A DNA stretch of 64,000 nucleotides from Trochalopteron elliotii (GCA_024734555.1 JANPWX010000106.1:2031004-2095003), one strand, 5' to 3'; positions 12,480 through 25,618 are shown, counted from the first letter of the stretch. Notes: generated from the letters alone by a model not told the origin. Translations and numbers: made by a program.

Positions 12480-12860
12480 CAGAGGGCCCTGGCTGCCTTT
12501 ACAAGATGCCTCAGCTAATAATCTGTCAATTTATCTTCCTCCACTGCTCCCTTCTGCTTTCCACGGGGGGTAACAAAAAATGCTCCCAAAGCTTTTTTAT
12601 TTTTTTTTGGCTGCATACGTATGTCTATATAATTATCAAAGCATCACTTAACGTTCGCTAAGACAGATCGAGTCATTGAGCAATTCATTTTCAGCACTGC
12701 AGCCTGGTATGACTGGGCCTTTTGGCATAATTGAATCCAGACTACTGCTGTCAAAACAGGGAATTTATGAATAATAAATTGATTGTAGCCAGCAAAGCTA
12801 AGTCTGAAAGATAGCAGGTTATGTCAAGGAATAAGAAGAAATTTAAAAACACAATAAAGA
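12480..12860. promoter_or_regulatory. Candidate conserved non-coding element
   Basis: This is complex AT-rich sequence free of repeat signatures. It has a dense set of homeodomain-type and PBX-type motifs: TAATAATCTGTCAAT at 12517-12531, ATAATTATCAAAG at about 12629-12641, CATAATTGAATCC at about 12725-12737, and ATTGATTG at about 12778-12785. It also keeps isolated CpGs near 12653 and 12669. These are properties typical of vertebrate developmental enhancers in gene deserts. Function is inference only and depends on showing conservation across birds or amniotes. Confidence 0.33.
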
Positions 12861-15800
12861 TTAATTTAGAATCAAACCTGCAATGCTTCCACAGTGGACA
12901 GTAAAAGCAAATAAAACTGTCATTCTTCTATGACATAACTTACAGTGCCACAAAATGCTTGAGCTCACAGACACAAGTAAGTGAAGAAAAAACACATGGA
13001 CATGTAAAATGTTAGTGCAAATATAGGATGTAATGTAGTAATTCAACACTGTGGATGTTGAATGGTTTCTAGGTTGGGTTGTCACAGTTTATAGAAGAGG
13101 TAATATGTTTTATTAGATCAACTGGTATTCAGAACAGCAGCAGGCAAGTGTTCTGGCATGGCATGTGTTTGTGAGATCTCTGAACTTCAAACAAGCACGG
13201 TTCAAGACTTCTGTGCCAACAAAAGGCAAAAAATAGAGATACAAAGGAACTCCACCCACCAAAGAAACAGCCAGAATTAATGGCCATGACTGAAGGCAGA
13301 AAATAAGCTGTAGGGTGCGACTGTCTTTACAGCAAAGGCACTTAGGAGATGGAACAAAGGGTCACAAGGAGGAACACGTTCCCTGTCCCATCTCTTTGAA
13401 ATCATGACGAGCTGCCTGTCTGCAAAGAGCATTTTAACTGCACAGAAGTTACAGGAGCAACGGAGTCATGGAGTAAAATCCTGCAGCCTGTGATCTGTAC
13501 AAGCCACTCAGTGACCTCCCAGCCCCTCAGGGCTTGGACTGTGTTAACCTCTGCCTGTCCTGTGACCACCCAGGGCCCTGCAAGTCCTGGCTCCACATGC
13601 AGTTCATCTGCTGAGAGGAGCTAATTAAGACAGCACTGCTGGTTCAAAGAGGGGACTCCAGCAATTTCTACTCATCTCCAATTACTCCTGTTGTCTGGGA
13701 AATTCTTTTCTCTCTAACTTTCTCTAGCTCCTGGCTCTGATAATAGACTTCACAACCCCACTAAACCTCCATAACTGTTTGTTTCTGGATTCCTCTTGAA
13801 CTCAGAACTGGTCTAATTTGATGATCTTCAGCATTGCTTCAATCATTGTGAATGAGAGTCTACCAGGGCAAATCTCCCAAACAGCTGCCCAAACCTCCAG
13901 CTTTCAACACTTGTTCTGCACGTGCTGGCCAAACTCCCTGCACATCACCTGCAGGTCAGACCACAGGAGGGGCAGGAATCAACTAAGAGGAGCAGATGGT
14001 CCTGCAGTTAAATGGCTCCCAGAGAGCCAATGGACTCGATGAAGTAATCATTAGCAACACATCATGTTGGTTTCATGACAAATTGTCCTCCAGGAATGTA
14101 AAGTTAACACAGGATCAAGACCTCCCTTCAGAAGTTTGCCATTAACAGCTGGTCAATTAGCCTACTCTTAGACAAAATGAGTAATCATAACTGAACTCAA
14201 TTTACACAAGACACATAGAAAATTCTGTGACTGCCTCAGATTCGTCCTTCATTTGAAAAGAAAAGTTCAAATAAGCCAAACAAGAAAAAAATGGTATGAC
14301 CTGGAGCCACCCTCTACCACGCAGTAAACTGAAAGTAACCACTTCCAACTGAGTGGATCTACAAAGATGGGTGCTAAAATAAGGAGAAAGCTGTTAGGAT
14401 GAGGTCTTCTCTGGCAACATTCTGAATAAACATTATTGACTCTTTAGCTGAGGCATGTCCTGATACATAATCCAGGCTACCAGCCCTGTATTCCCAGCCT
14501 GGATTCACTGCAGTCACATCTGCAAAGCTCTGTACAAACCCTGAACACCTGCAAAGCTCTATGTGTAAGCTGTGAATTTGAAAAAAAAAACACCAAAAAC
14601 TAACCAAAAAACCAACTCCACTCCCTGCTAGTAAATGAAACCATGGTTTATTGGCAAGATTTTCAACAAGGAAATGGTTCTCAGGCCAAGATTGATTCCA
14701 ATGACAAGACAGAGTAATTGGGGCAAACAGGTAAACTTTCAGTCATTGCACTGGCTACCAGCCTGAAAACATCTGTGGATTTGGAAATTCAGGTCAATTC
14801 AAAGGGCAAAAGTCACCATTTCAGGATAGGGAAAATAGTAGAGGCTTTCTGCAAACTGTTGACTGCTAAGAGCACAAACTCTCAAAAAAAGGAGATAGAA
14901 AACCTATGTATACATTTATATGGATGTCTATAATCAGAAAAGAATTGCTCTGTGCCCTGACCTCTTATCATAGCTGGTCTTATTATATTCTTTTTCAATG
15001 GTATCGAGTGATTCTATCATTATTAATAAGACATGTTGATATGACATTAATAAGACAAGCTAAATTCTCCCCCACAGCCCGACAGAATACAAAGTAGCTG
15101 ATAGGCTTATGTTCCCCCAGAACTGATGGATTTTCTTATTCCCAAGTCTTTCCCCTGCCAACTGCTCTCTCTTCTCATCTAAGAGGCCTGGAGAGAAGCA
15201 GGACGGCGTGGATGGGGGATGGAACCAAATGTTGCACAAATTTATCTTTGCCCACCTGGTCTTCCCTTCCCTTCCACCCACTGTGAACATCAGGACGAGG
15301 CAGTGACAAGGGACTCTGTATCCCACGGAAGAGCTCTGTGACACTCCCCCCCTCAGCAGACTCTCTCCCTAACACACATATGTTTGACTTCACTGGAGAA
15401 GTTGCCAAGGAACCCAGCCATGATGGAGAAGCAAATCTATTCAGGAAGGAGGAATGACGCCTTCTCAAGGAAGGACCAAAATAGTATTAATGCTGGGTAC
15501 GCTTCCACCGTCTTCTACAGGAGAATATTAAAAGTGCTCTGCAAATCAACAGCCTGCAACATCTCTCTTGGATGGTTAGGTACTCTTAAATTTCAAGGTC
15601 AAGTCTCACACTGCATCACAAAGATAAAACCTACAAAAAAGTCAAGAAACTCTCTGCTATGCAGAGAATTGCAATTGTTTTTTTCCTTTTTTTTTAAGGT
15701 CCTGTTTTGGGGTGAACCTCAAATTTATAGTCATCAACAAAAAAGGGAGACTCTTCAAGGAACTATTTCAAGGAACATCTATTCTTCTATTCTATTCTTC

Positions 15801-16230
15801 TCAGAACCAGTGAAAAGGTCCGGATGAAACCTTATTTTGGATACTGTAATGCTCATCACATCTCAGCCTTTAATGTTCTGCAGCTCTGGATGATGCTGGT
15901 CAAATTTTACTCTTTCACACTACAGTAAATCTAGGCTAAATCCACTGATTTAGCTGGAATTACTCGCATTTCAAGCTCATCTCCTAGAGCATGAAAATGT
16001 TATTTGTGGCAAAATGAGTTATTGTATTTTTCTCTCCATTAACATTGATGTATTTCATGTAGCAAATGCTGGACGTAGTCACCGTGTGCACCACCGATGA
16101 TGAGGGAAATCAGTAGAAGATCAGAACTTAATTGTTAAATGATCTTTCAGATTGTCAGAAAATTAATGGCACACTGTGGGCCATGTAGTGCATGCCTTGA
16201 AAATCTCAGTGCAAGTTCCCAGCTCATTTA
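12861..16230. other. Non-coding stretch, nothing recognised
   Basis: No gene is seen. The longest open frame, 147 codons at 15384-15827, has no recognisable domain and runs through a short TTCTA-rich simple repeat near 15776-15800. The opposite strand carries equally featureless frames. No transposon was recognised. Confidence 0.6.
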
Positions 16231-16246
16231 AATAATTTCAGTTTAT

Positions 16247-16287
16247 ACATTTAATTTGCTTTTTATGCAGACATTTAATTTGCTTTT
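16247..16287. repeat. Short tandem duplication, 24-bp period
   Basis: The 17-base string 'acatttaatttgctttt' occurs at 16247-16263 and again, identically, at 16271-16287, separated by 'tatgcag'. This is a two-copy tandem duplication with a 24-bp period. Both copies include an ATTTAATT homeodomain-like core. It is probably a slippage event. No function is shown. Confidence 0.85.
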
Positions 16288-16539
16288 GTTTTGTCTTTTA
16301 AAGAAAACCACCACGTATTAGGGATCTTTATGCACGCACATGTACATGCACAATTTCCAAGAAAGTGCTATTTTCAAGCAAATTGTATGAAATGTAAAAT
16401 TAACAAAATGCAAATAACATAAACAATCTAAATTAAATATTAAAACAATGCTATATTTGAATGACTGGATTTTATTTTCACAAGAAGCTAAACTATAAAG
16501 CATTCTTACCAATGCAACACCCAGCTGTTTGGTGTTTAG

Positions 16540-17130
16540 CAGTGGAATAACATTATTCTAGTGCAGCTGCTGTTATTGTTTGCTGTATTTCTGCCAACTC
16601 GTGGAAGCCAGAGATGTTCGTCTCGCGGAGAGGGACAGCTCTGATGAAAGCTCCAGTTTGACAGATGCTCCCATCAACAACTTTGTTCCTCTGATTGACT
16701 ACACGGTATTTTAGGCAAATTAACCTGTCCAAAAAAATTCTTTATTGCTATGCTTGTGGCACAGATGGAAATATGAACTAGACAATTCCGGGTACTGGCT
16801 TAGCAATTAACTGAGATGTTTCAATAGACTAATGAACTTTCATTCAAAGCATGCTCCCTGTCAGGAGAAGAGACAGGCTGTTGTTTGAGACAGTGTTACA
16901 GAATGTCAAATAGATCCTGACAATGATGCTACTATGAAATCTGAAATATTAGAAAGGCACAGAAAGGGAGTCGTTTAACACCTTTATAATCTCGGGTGAT
17001 CTGAGATGAATCTTTATTATCAAAGTCTGAAACTCCATCGCATTTTACAGTCCTTTTGCTGTAATTCACACCCTGGATAATAACAGTTCTCAGTCACTAC
17101 AGCTGTTCCATTTTGAATGGTCACCCATTA
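16540..17130. promoter_or_regulatory. Candidate conserved element with MEIS/SOX/PBX motif cluster
   Basis: Within 42 bases lie TTGACAG (16658-16664, MEIS/TGIF type), CTTTGTT (16681-16687, reverse complement of the SOX/TCF core AACAAAG) and TGATTGAC (16692-16699, PBX type). The surrounding sequence is complex, has no repeat signature, and keeps CpGs near 16619-16626, 16703, 16789 and 16971. The motif strings are seen directly. The factor names follow from known binding preferences. That this is an enhancer is inferred. Confidence 0.35.
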
Positions 17131-17575
17131 TAGAGGAGAAAAGAAAAAAAATCAAGCCATCATTCTTCTGTTTTATGAAGATATTACCATCCAACTAAAT
17201 AATTAGCTAAGAACTATTGCAGGAAACTCAAATTATCTGAAATAGTATGGTTAAAAGGAGAACCATGCATAATTAGTGTATACAGATAGACACTAAAAGG
17301 ATTTATTTGCTTGGGGAGAAATGAATGGAAGGTTTTAGGGTAGGCTGAAGAACACATACAGAGATGACTTAAAAACACGCATTTGATTAACTGAATTGAC
17401 ATTTCTGGGATCCAGCTTATACAGTGCATGCACTGCTCTCAATGCAAGAACACTGGGTAAATCTCATCCTCGATGCCTAATTCCTGCACATTTCCAGGAT
17501 GAGGGACAAGAAGAACAGGCCAGAAAGTAACATTTTGCTACATCAGAACTGAAAATCTGACGGTTCTCCCAGCTA
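17131..17575. other. Non-coding stretch, nothing recognised
   Basis: No open frame, repeat or RNA is worth calling here. The DNA is AT-rich and complex and may belong with the neighbouring candidate regulatory segments. Confidence 0.55.
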
Positions 17576-17579
17576 TATT

Positions 17580-18480
17580 TTTCAATCCAATTTATTCAAC
17601 ACAGGCAGTCTATTCTTCAATTTTTCGAGAGCTGCACGATATTCCTTTTGTTGGGGAGGAGCTAAACCTGTCCCATTACAGTCAGGTACCTAACTCTGGG
17701 TGAAAACGTGCACTGTGACAAAATATAATCCACTTTTCACTACACACCTCGTAAACAGCTTGAATCTCATCATAAAATATTAAAGCTTAATATTGCAGTT
17801 AGTTCCTTCTGAGTATCAAGACTTGGAGTAGCCCCAAGCATGTCAAACACGCATTGGAAATGCTACATTTTTAAAGCAAGGCAACGTGTTAACTGATATT
17901 CTGCAATATTTAGTCTAAAAACCTTCAAATAGTTTTTAAAATTCTTGAAACCATTAACTACTTGATGACCTAACAGCACTAAAACGACCATTAAACTTTA
18001 GAGTGGGCTTTTTAAAAAGTCATCAATAAATAAAATAATATGAAGATACTGCTCTGCTGCTATATTTAATCCTACAACTGGAAAATTGCATCTCCTACTT
18101 AATCTAACTGCAATATTCCCACTGGTTCCAAAGTAATTCCATATATTAGCTTGTAACTTGGACAAGCGCCATACCAGAGAGATTCTTTGAGCTGACAAAT
18201 TAATAAACCGGGTAAGATGGGCAAACACTTCTGACCTGTGTCTCCCTCTACCTTCCAGGTACACCAAGGGCAAGGTTGGATCTCTGGATGTCACTCACTC
18301 GCTGCTCCAGAGCAAAGCCCAATTCCTCCTCCATACAAACCACCAGATAAATCATTTATCCTGACTCCTTTCTCAAACTGTTACATGCTGCTTACAGCTA
18401 TTCCTCTTGAAATGATGCTCACAGCCATAAGTATCATAATTAATTATGCAGACTATTATTGTACATGACATACCTGTTTC
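17580..18480. promoter_or_regulatory. Candidate conserved non-coding segment(s)
   Basis: This is long complex AT-rich sequence without repeat signatures. It keeps several CpGs (about 17626, 17637, 17708, 17747, 17851 and 17885) in a CpG-poor setting and has homeodomain-like cores such as ATAATTAATTATG at about 18436-18448. The 98-codon minus-strand frame at 17998-18294 has no domain and looks accidental. Regulatory function is a guess from texture, to be tested by alignment. Confidence 0.25.
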
Positions 18481-19885
18481 TTACATTTAACCATCAGAGC
18501 AAGCTGTTTAGCTGTGACAAATGGGAATATATGTTTCCAGTGCTCTACTTTTCATTAAAGAGGAGACTCACAAAAAGCAGGCTATTTTTGTTGACCAGAA
18601 TCAAACAGGAATGTTTTCTATCCACTGCCTCATAGGTTCCTCCCAAAATTTCCTATTTCACACAATTGCCCAATATCAATTTATGAACATTTCTTTATCT
18701 CTGGAGATGTAATACAAAACCTGAAGCAGTCAGAAGGCAAACATCCATTTGAGCATCTTTCAGCTATAAATGATATTCAGCAACACATTCCTCACCCAAA
18801 CTGCTCACCCCAATGCCACTGGATCAAGTGATGAAACACCAGAGTTTGAAGCTAAAGGGGACAATCCAAAGCAAAAAGGGCTTGGGAAAGGGCTTTAAGG
18901 AATTATTCCAGCCAGAACAGGGAAGGAAGGCTGAATCCTTCCAGATGAACAGCAGCCCTGTTAGTAGCAAGTGGCAGGCCAACAGAAAGCCCTGTTCAGA
19001 GGCAAAAATAATGGAGATTTCTTTGTTTAAAGGTGACAGAAGAGCAAAAAGCTTTGCAAAATCTTTGGCATCCTGCTGAGATCAGTGCAGAATTTGTATC
19101 CCAATGCACCTGGTTTATATTCTCCAGCACAGTGGCTGGGGAGCAGGATGTCAGGCTGGAGCTCTCCAGAACTGCTCTGTCTGTGAGGGATCTGTCACTG
19201 AACAGGGAGAAGTGGGCAGACGACCTATTGACTACGCAGATCGATTCCTTTTGTTATCCTGGCCCAGGAAACTCTGCCAAATTTCAGCGCCAGCAAAATC
19301 ATCTGAAATTCCCTTTTAACTTGAGGATGAGGTTTCCAGCTCTTTAAAGCAGCTTGCTCTGATATCAGGCAACGCAAAGACACTGCTGAAAGAACACTGC
19401 AGTGAAAGGCCAAGAAAAGTTCTGTTTGCCAGAAAGTGGAGTTGAAAGGCTTGCCTTGGGAACTGTAATCAAACAGCCAGATTAAAGCAGTGCTGGATCT
19501 CCTGAAGTCCACAGGAATCCTCAGGAAGGCCCCACTCACGCCCCAAGAAGACAATGAGTCAGCGGCTGCTCTCTCTGTTTGAAAAGCTCCTCTATTTCTC
19601 CCTGCATTTCATTCCTATCACACCGAAGATGAAAGGACCTGGTGACTGTCACATGCCTCCTGAAGCACGGGGTGCGTCAGAGGGCAGAAAAATGAGCTCC
19701 ACTACACAGGGAGGGCCAGAGAGGGACCACTGATGGAACAGCAACAGTGGAGAGCCACAGCCCCACACCCAGCAAATGATGGGACCCACCCTGTGTGAGG
19801 ACAGGCCCTGGATGCACTCTGTGGTGCTTTGGAGTGATGGAAAGAGGAGAAGGCAGCATCATTTGAAGGAGGAACATATCTATAG
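18481..19885. other. Non-coding stretch, nothing recognised
   Basis: Overlapping frames of up to 109 codons between 18813 and 19554 lie on both strands and show no domain. No repeat family was recognised. Confidence 0.6.
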
Positions 19886-19889
19886 CTAT

Positions 19890-20340
19890 ATAAACACTAA
19901 TGTATATACATCAAAATATTTACAGCTGTACGCTTTCGTAAATCACTGCTCTGCCTTCAGTCTGCAAAACATTGCTGGTGATTTCAGCAGCTAATTACTT
20001 TGTATTTTCCCCCCTCATTCTCCTAGTTCTTTATTCACTATAAAAATGACAGTTGTAACTCCTATAAAATGTTGATTCAATTCGAGCCACTTGGAAAATT
20101 TACCATCACCCCTTCCAAGGCAAAATTAAGGAACGCCCTACCAACCTGTTCCTGCTTTATAAATAAATTGTACTTCCTGACACAGAAATTAAATGTGTTG
20201 CTTCGGTACGGTGGTGAGCTGCAGCCAGACTTACATTTTATGGAAATCTATGACAAACGGGCTAATAAGGATTCTTTATTTTTCATTTTCCAGGTTCCGT
20301 CTTTCTGTATGAGCAATATACCATGTAGAAGATGACTTTG
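19890..20340. promoter_or_regulatory. Candidate conserved non-coding element
   Basis: Sequence texture is as in the other candidate enhancers: complex AT-rich DNA with CAGCTAATTAC at about 19988-19998, isolated CpGs (19930, 19936, 20082, 20132, 20206 and 20211) and no repeat signature. There is no direct evidence of function. Confidence 0.25.
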
Positions 20341-22014
20341 AGCTTTTCTCTGCAGATAAATCTGAGATACTCTCCCTTATTTATTATTTAACTACTGACT
20401 GTTCAAAAAGCCCATTTTAAAGCTGAACCCTAAACAATCTTTCTTTTCCATTTTCCACAGCACAGTTTTTTACTTTCTTGCGTCATCAAACCAACAACTA
20501 CAGGCCCATTTTGGTTGAAATGGTATAAAGGTGTTTCAGTGCTTACTGCTGCCCAGTTGTAATAATTGTGGGTGTAAATGCATGCCCTTGTTTCAGAATT
20601 GGGAGTTGGAAGCTGCATCCTGCCCATTATATTTAATTATCACCACAAGCTCTCCTCCTCCTCCTGCCTATTCCCATGATGGATCACAGCTCATACTACA
20701 TTAGCAAATTTTTTTAATGTGGGCACCATTTCCTTATTATGGTTTGCATTGTGCTTAGCACAGTAGGACTCTGTCCCTATGTGGCATCATAAAACAGTAA
20801 GCATAAAATAATAGTAGTAATTATCAGTAGAAAATAATTAGATGAAAAAGACTGTGACCTCCCAGTGACAAATCACATAAACCCCCAGTACATAAAGCAT
20901 TCAGGATTTTTAAAAGCATCAGCACCAGCAGAAGTCATGCTGGTGATAAAGACAAGGCAAGAGGCCATGGATGGAAATACTGTAATGCCCTCTGGGAGCA
21001 TTTCCATCCACTGCAGACATATCTGTGCTCCTCTGTAATGGGGAAAGACAGGCTCACCTGGAAGCTGGTGAGTCACCCACAGAGCATCACTGTACACACT
21101 GAATGGGGGCAGAAAGGGGTTCTGACTGCATCACCTCATTTGGAGACCAGCACTAAGGGACTGAAGCACTCCCCTCTGAAAAACAGGGCACAGATTGTGT
21201 GCAGGAGCTTCCTAAGAAATCTGCTTTTTGCCACTGAACCTGCAACGTTCTGCTCTGAACCTCTGTTAGAAAATAACTCAGTATTCTGAGAGAGGCTGCT
21301 CAGCAATTCAGAAGACGACACATCAGGAAGCAGTGTCCACCTTGCAGAGCACTTAATGCTCAATTCAGACATTCAGAAACAGAAGCTTTTCAGAGAGTCA
21401 AGGATAAGCCACAGCAGCCACCCAGAGTCCTGCCCAGCATTGCTGGGGATGTCACTCAACACAGCTCCCCTGATCACCATCACAGTTAAACACCAGACTT
21501 GAGCTGAGGATCCATCTCATGGTTTCCTTTGTTCAGAGGTCTCTATGTACTTATTTCTCATTTTTTCAGCCAGGCAACATGAAAACACTAATAGAAAAGA
21601 AGCAACCCCACGAAGGCGATAATGAGATGGTAAATCTAGCGATTCTCCTGGAGCTCCTGTAAGCAACAAAAAAGGAGCTGTTTGAAGTAGAGGTTTCCGT
21701 CGGAAACACAGAGAGTAATCTTTTAAATACTGCATTTATTCAATAAAAGTATTTCAGTGAGGCTGAACAGGCCACATGCTTGGAAGGGAGCCTCTCCAAT
21801 CCTCTGGGTAATGAGTCCAGAGTCAGTTCCAGCCAGGAGCTCCAGGATCAGGCTGCATCTGTTCTACAGACAGAAGGGGCAGGAGGTTTGAGTCCAGCAG
21901 TTCCCATCCCTGGGGCAGAGGGCATACATGGCTGTGCCACTGCAGAACAGCTTCCTCCATGTCCACTGACCTGGCTCTACATCAGCACTTTCTCTTTTTC
22001 CTGAAATATTTGGA
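20341..22014. other. Non-coding stretch, nothing recognised
   Basis: No gene is seen, and open frames reach 83 codons at most. A short CTC trinucleotide run lies at 20651-20665. The remaining sequence shows no family I recognise. Confidence 0.6.
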
Positions 22015-22330
22015 AATGACCTATTTATTTGACGTGCAGCTCAGCGCCTTAATAACTTTGCCATTAGTGATGGAATTTGCATCCTCACTAATGCCTGGAC
22101 TGTGGAATTATCAAAAATACCATTAAAAATATTAATGATTCTGTCACTAAATGGCATATTTTTAATGGCACCTGCTGTATTAAACCAAGTGTGCTGTGAC
22201 CAAAAAGGATGTTTATTGAAAAGAATGTTTAGTTTGCAATGCTTGGGCGCTGTCCAGCCTGACTGGCTGTATGCATTAAGCAAATCCTTGTCCAGAGATT
22301 ACAACACAATTTCCTCTCATTAGTGTAAAG
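22015..22330. promoter_or_regulatory. Candidate conserved element with two inverted repeats and an octamer
   Basis: Two inverted repeats lie close together. The first is GCCATTAGTGA (22060-22070) facing TCACTAATGCC (22085-22095), with a perfect POU octamer ATTTGCAT at 22075-22082 between the arms. The second is a perfect 13-bp pair, CCATTAAAAATAT (22120-22132) and ATATTTTTAATGG (22156-22168). Both pairs contain ATTA/TAAT homeodomain cores, so each acts as two oppositely oriented sites. The symmetry is seen directly. Binding by POU or homeodomain proteins follows from known motif preference and is not shown here. Confidence 0.4.
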
Positions 22331-25300
22331 TGAGTGACATTTTGAACTTTTGTGGGAAGGCGTGTTTCAAGAAACCAGAGAAGCTGGTGTCTGGAAGGTA
22401 ACCACAGGGTCATTACTGCCACTGTGATGGGTGAGAACTCAATAGTAGCTATAAAAAATGACCTATGAGAGCATCCATGGACATTATTCCTTCCCAGTAC
22501 CTACAGCCTGAAAAATGCACTTTATAACTTGGTATAGAGATTGTTAACCAGCTATGCTCTCTCATGGCCATACCCTTCTATCCCCTTGGACACTGAGAAG
22601 GTGGTAATGAACCTCTCCCCAAAGGTACAGAAAATATATCCCTTTACCAACAGCCCTACTGCCAATGGGAAAGAGATGGTTTTGCCCAAGTCTGTGGGCT
22701 CTGCTTTGGGAAGCAGCAGCTGGCTCACTCACTTCCACTGCCTCAGAGGCATAATTCCCTTCTTCAGCTGGAAAGGGGAAAAAGCTTTCTCTCCTTACTC
22801 CCTTCTTTGAAAAACCTCAAATGCAGAGTGCTATGAGGGGAGGACTGCTGGTACTCCACTGCTTCCCCAGAGCCCCGAGCTGCTGTAACTCAGCTGAGCA
22901 CCATCTACTGAAACAATCGTTTGTTTATATTAAATCTTACTTCAAACATGGTAATGGTATCATTTTATATTTATACAGAGCTATTCATCCCAGAGGATCC
23001 CAAAATGTTTCAGCTACTTATGGGCAGCAGCTGTTTAATAGCGGATGGTATGACTGCACAGCAGTGCAGGGCAGGAGCAGGCAGGAGCTCCACATCCAAC
23101 AGAAACTGCAGGGGGAATTCAGGCAGGTGAAACTGAATTACCCAAATTGCAATTTAGCCAAGACGCCTGGGGCTAACATCTCTCTGCTCACAAAATGTTG
23201 CCCTTAACAATTCGGAGGGCATTCATCTGTTGACAAATAGAGAGAAATGTCTTTGAGTATTCATGCAGCTTGCTCAACTCAGAAGCAAATTGAAAATTAT
23301 AATAAAGCCTGTTCCACATTCTTCATTCATTAAAGCTGTGTTTGTGCCACGTTATTTCTGGGCACATTAGCATCTGCTGGGAAGAGCTCATTAAATGACC
23401 ATTAGCCTGCTCTCCTCTCCTTCCAAGACAGTGCAGGAGCTGAAAGTCTGTCCTTCTTCCACGGCACCACACATGGAAATGCCAACAGGACAGGATTTCA
23501 TTTTGGCAAGACAGATAACAGAGAAAGTTTTTTGTTGGAAGCAGCTGTGAAATAGAAAGAAGAAAGTGGAGGAAAAAATGATGCTGAATAGCAAGCCTAG
23601 GAAAAAGCATTGCCAAAAAGTAAAGTCATCAAGGAACAACTGCAATCACCCACAAAACAAAACAGGGACAACCCTGGCCACTGATCTACAGAGATTTGAC
23701 TCAAACTCGCAGATCCCTGGTCCATCAGCATGTCAAAACATAACTTAGGGTGCTGAAATGACCCTTACAATAACGATGCTAAATAAACATTGCTTGGCCC
23801 CAGAGTTTTGCCAGACCCATCTGTAACAAAACCACATCTGCAGCAACCAGAGGTGGCTGTAGAACTGACACAGCTTGAGCTCCATTGAGGAGCAGAAAAT
23901 CTTGTGGGGAACAGCTAAGTTGATGAGAGAATGAGCAAGAATCAGATTTGACACAGGATGCACCAAAACCCAAAGCAATTCTCAAGGTCTCCTGGTTGCC
24001 ACAGTACAGATCAGCTCTGAGATAAGCTAGAGGTGACACATTTACATTGCTTTGCTTTTCTTCTCAAAACAAATTACTTCTCACTCCTACCAGCAGAGCA
24101 CAAAATATGTGAGCTGGAGTTAACAGACACAAAAGTAATATTGCAGCTGCAGGAATGAAAAGATGGGAAGAACCTTGCACTCCAAAAGTAAATAAAAGAA
24201 GCTGAGGGCTAAAAATTGTATTTGGGAATTTTTATTTTATGGAAGGCTTTCCTGGTGGAGAGAGTCCATCAGGGCACTGGTTTTATGGGCTGTATAAACA
24301 TTACTGGTTCATGTCTTCTCCCTCTTTTTGATTTACAAGGAACATTTGATTTACAAAGATCTGCAAGGAATTATGAGGAATAATAAGGAGTAACAGGAAT
24401 TGTCATACAGGAACACAGCTCTACAGACATCTCCCTCCTTATCACGTCTGTGATACTCTTTCTAAACATCCAATTTGGAGCAAAGTTCAAAAGAGTCTAC
24501 TGGTGGCAGTCATGGAATAATCCAACAACCGTCCTCATGACTACTTCACAAAATCTGCAGATTTACCAGCCCAGGAGAGTCTGCCTTTCCTTAGATTTTT
24601 GGTTATTTGGTGCTTTAGCCTCATTTCTCAAAGAACCAGTATTAAAGAATCTCAGTGTCTCTGTGCTCCCCTCATGCACTCCCCTCCAGAAACTTTGAGC
24701 CCACTTCAGCTGACCAGAAAGACAGAGATCTCGAGAACTTTTATCAACATTCAGGAAAAAAAAACTGTGCAAGTACCTCTACCAAAGAGGTACTTTCCAC
24801 CAGGAAACCAGGCTCCAGCAGGTCACCTGCTTGTATTTGCCAATCTCCCTTGTCACAACTGCTCAGGCCAAACAGGTTTTGGAGCCTTCCCAACGATATT
24901 GTGTGTCAGAGAGTTCCACAGACTAATTAGAAACCGCACAAAGGCTTTTCCTTCGGGGTGCCTTGGGTTTCTCTGACTATCCTCCCCTTTCCTCAACCCA
25001 GAAGGAATTAGACAGTCTGCATTGCAGACAGTAATTACTATCACCTTCTCCTCTTAATTGATCTGGCTCCAGTGAGCAATAAGAAATTAAAATAATTAGC
25101 AGATACACCTAGTGTTCCTGAAGTTCCACCTACACTTTGTAGTCTATTTACTTTAGAATCAGCCAGGTCCATCTCTTTCCCGTGCCTCACCATGTCTGAC
25201 TGTCCAGACTTGGAGAAGTTTCCCAAGTGATTCACATGATGCCTTAAGCTTTAGTTTTCATATCTGCAGATTCTGTGCTGCCTAGGGATGTAGTTCTGAG

Positions 25301-25362
25301 CCTCATATTAAGTGCCAGTAAGCTCTCTTCACAGAGTAGGTAGACAAAACAGATTCTTTTTC
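22331..25362. other. Non-coding stretch, nothing recognised
   Basis: Open frames reach 128 codons (22821-23207) without a domain. A two-copy 'tttgatttacaa' repeat with an 18-bp period lies at 24327-24356. No transposon was recognised up to the LTR that follows. Confidence 0.6.
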
Positions 25363-25499
25363 TGTGGAGAACCAAGGACACCTTTCAGGCCCGAATGCAC
25401 AAACAAGGGTGGCTGAAGAGAGAATCAAGAAGGATGAGACTTCACAACCTGAAGCAGTAACTGGACAACTAAACCCCAATATGCAAATGGACCAAAACT

Positions 25500-25507
25500 T
25501 ATAAAAG
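25500..25507 (+). promoter_or_regulatory. TATA box of the LTR
   Basis: TATAAAAG lies 112 bases before the LTR's AATAAA signal, the spacing expected between an LTR core promoter and the polyadenylation signal at the end of R. If intact, it would start transcription near 25530, reading to the right into sequence with no gene in this window. Confidence 0.55.
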
Positions 25508-25618
25508 TGTAAGATCTTGTGACCTGGTAGCCATTTTTTTGTGACTATTCTTGGTCCACCCAGGGTGCAGCCTTGGTCGGGCTCCTGTCCAGCCCAGGGT
25601 GAATCCTGGGGGCCTTTC

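Noticed and set aside
15384..15827. 147-codon plus-strand open frame
   Set aside because: No domain or conserved motif; it includes a T run and a TTCTA simple repeat and is opposed by frames on the other strand.
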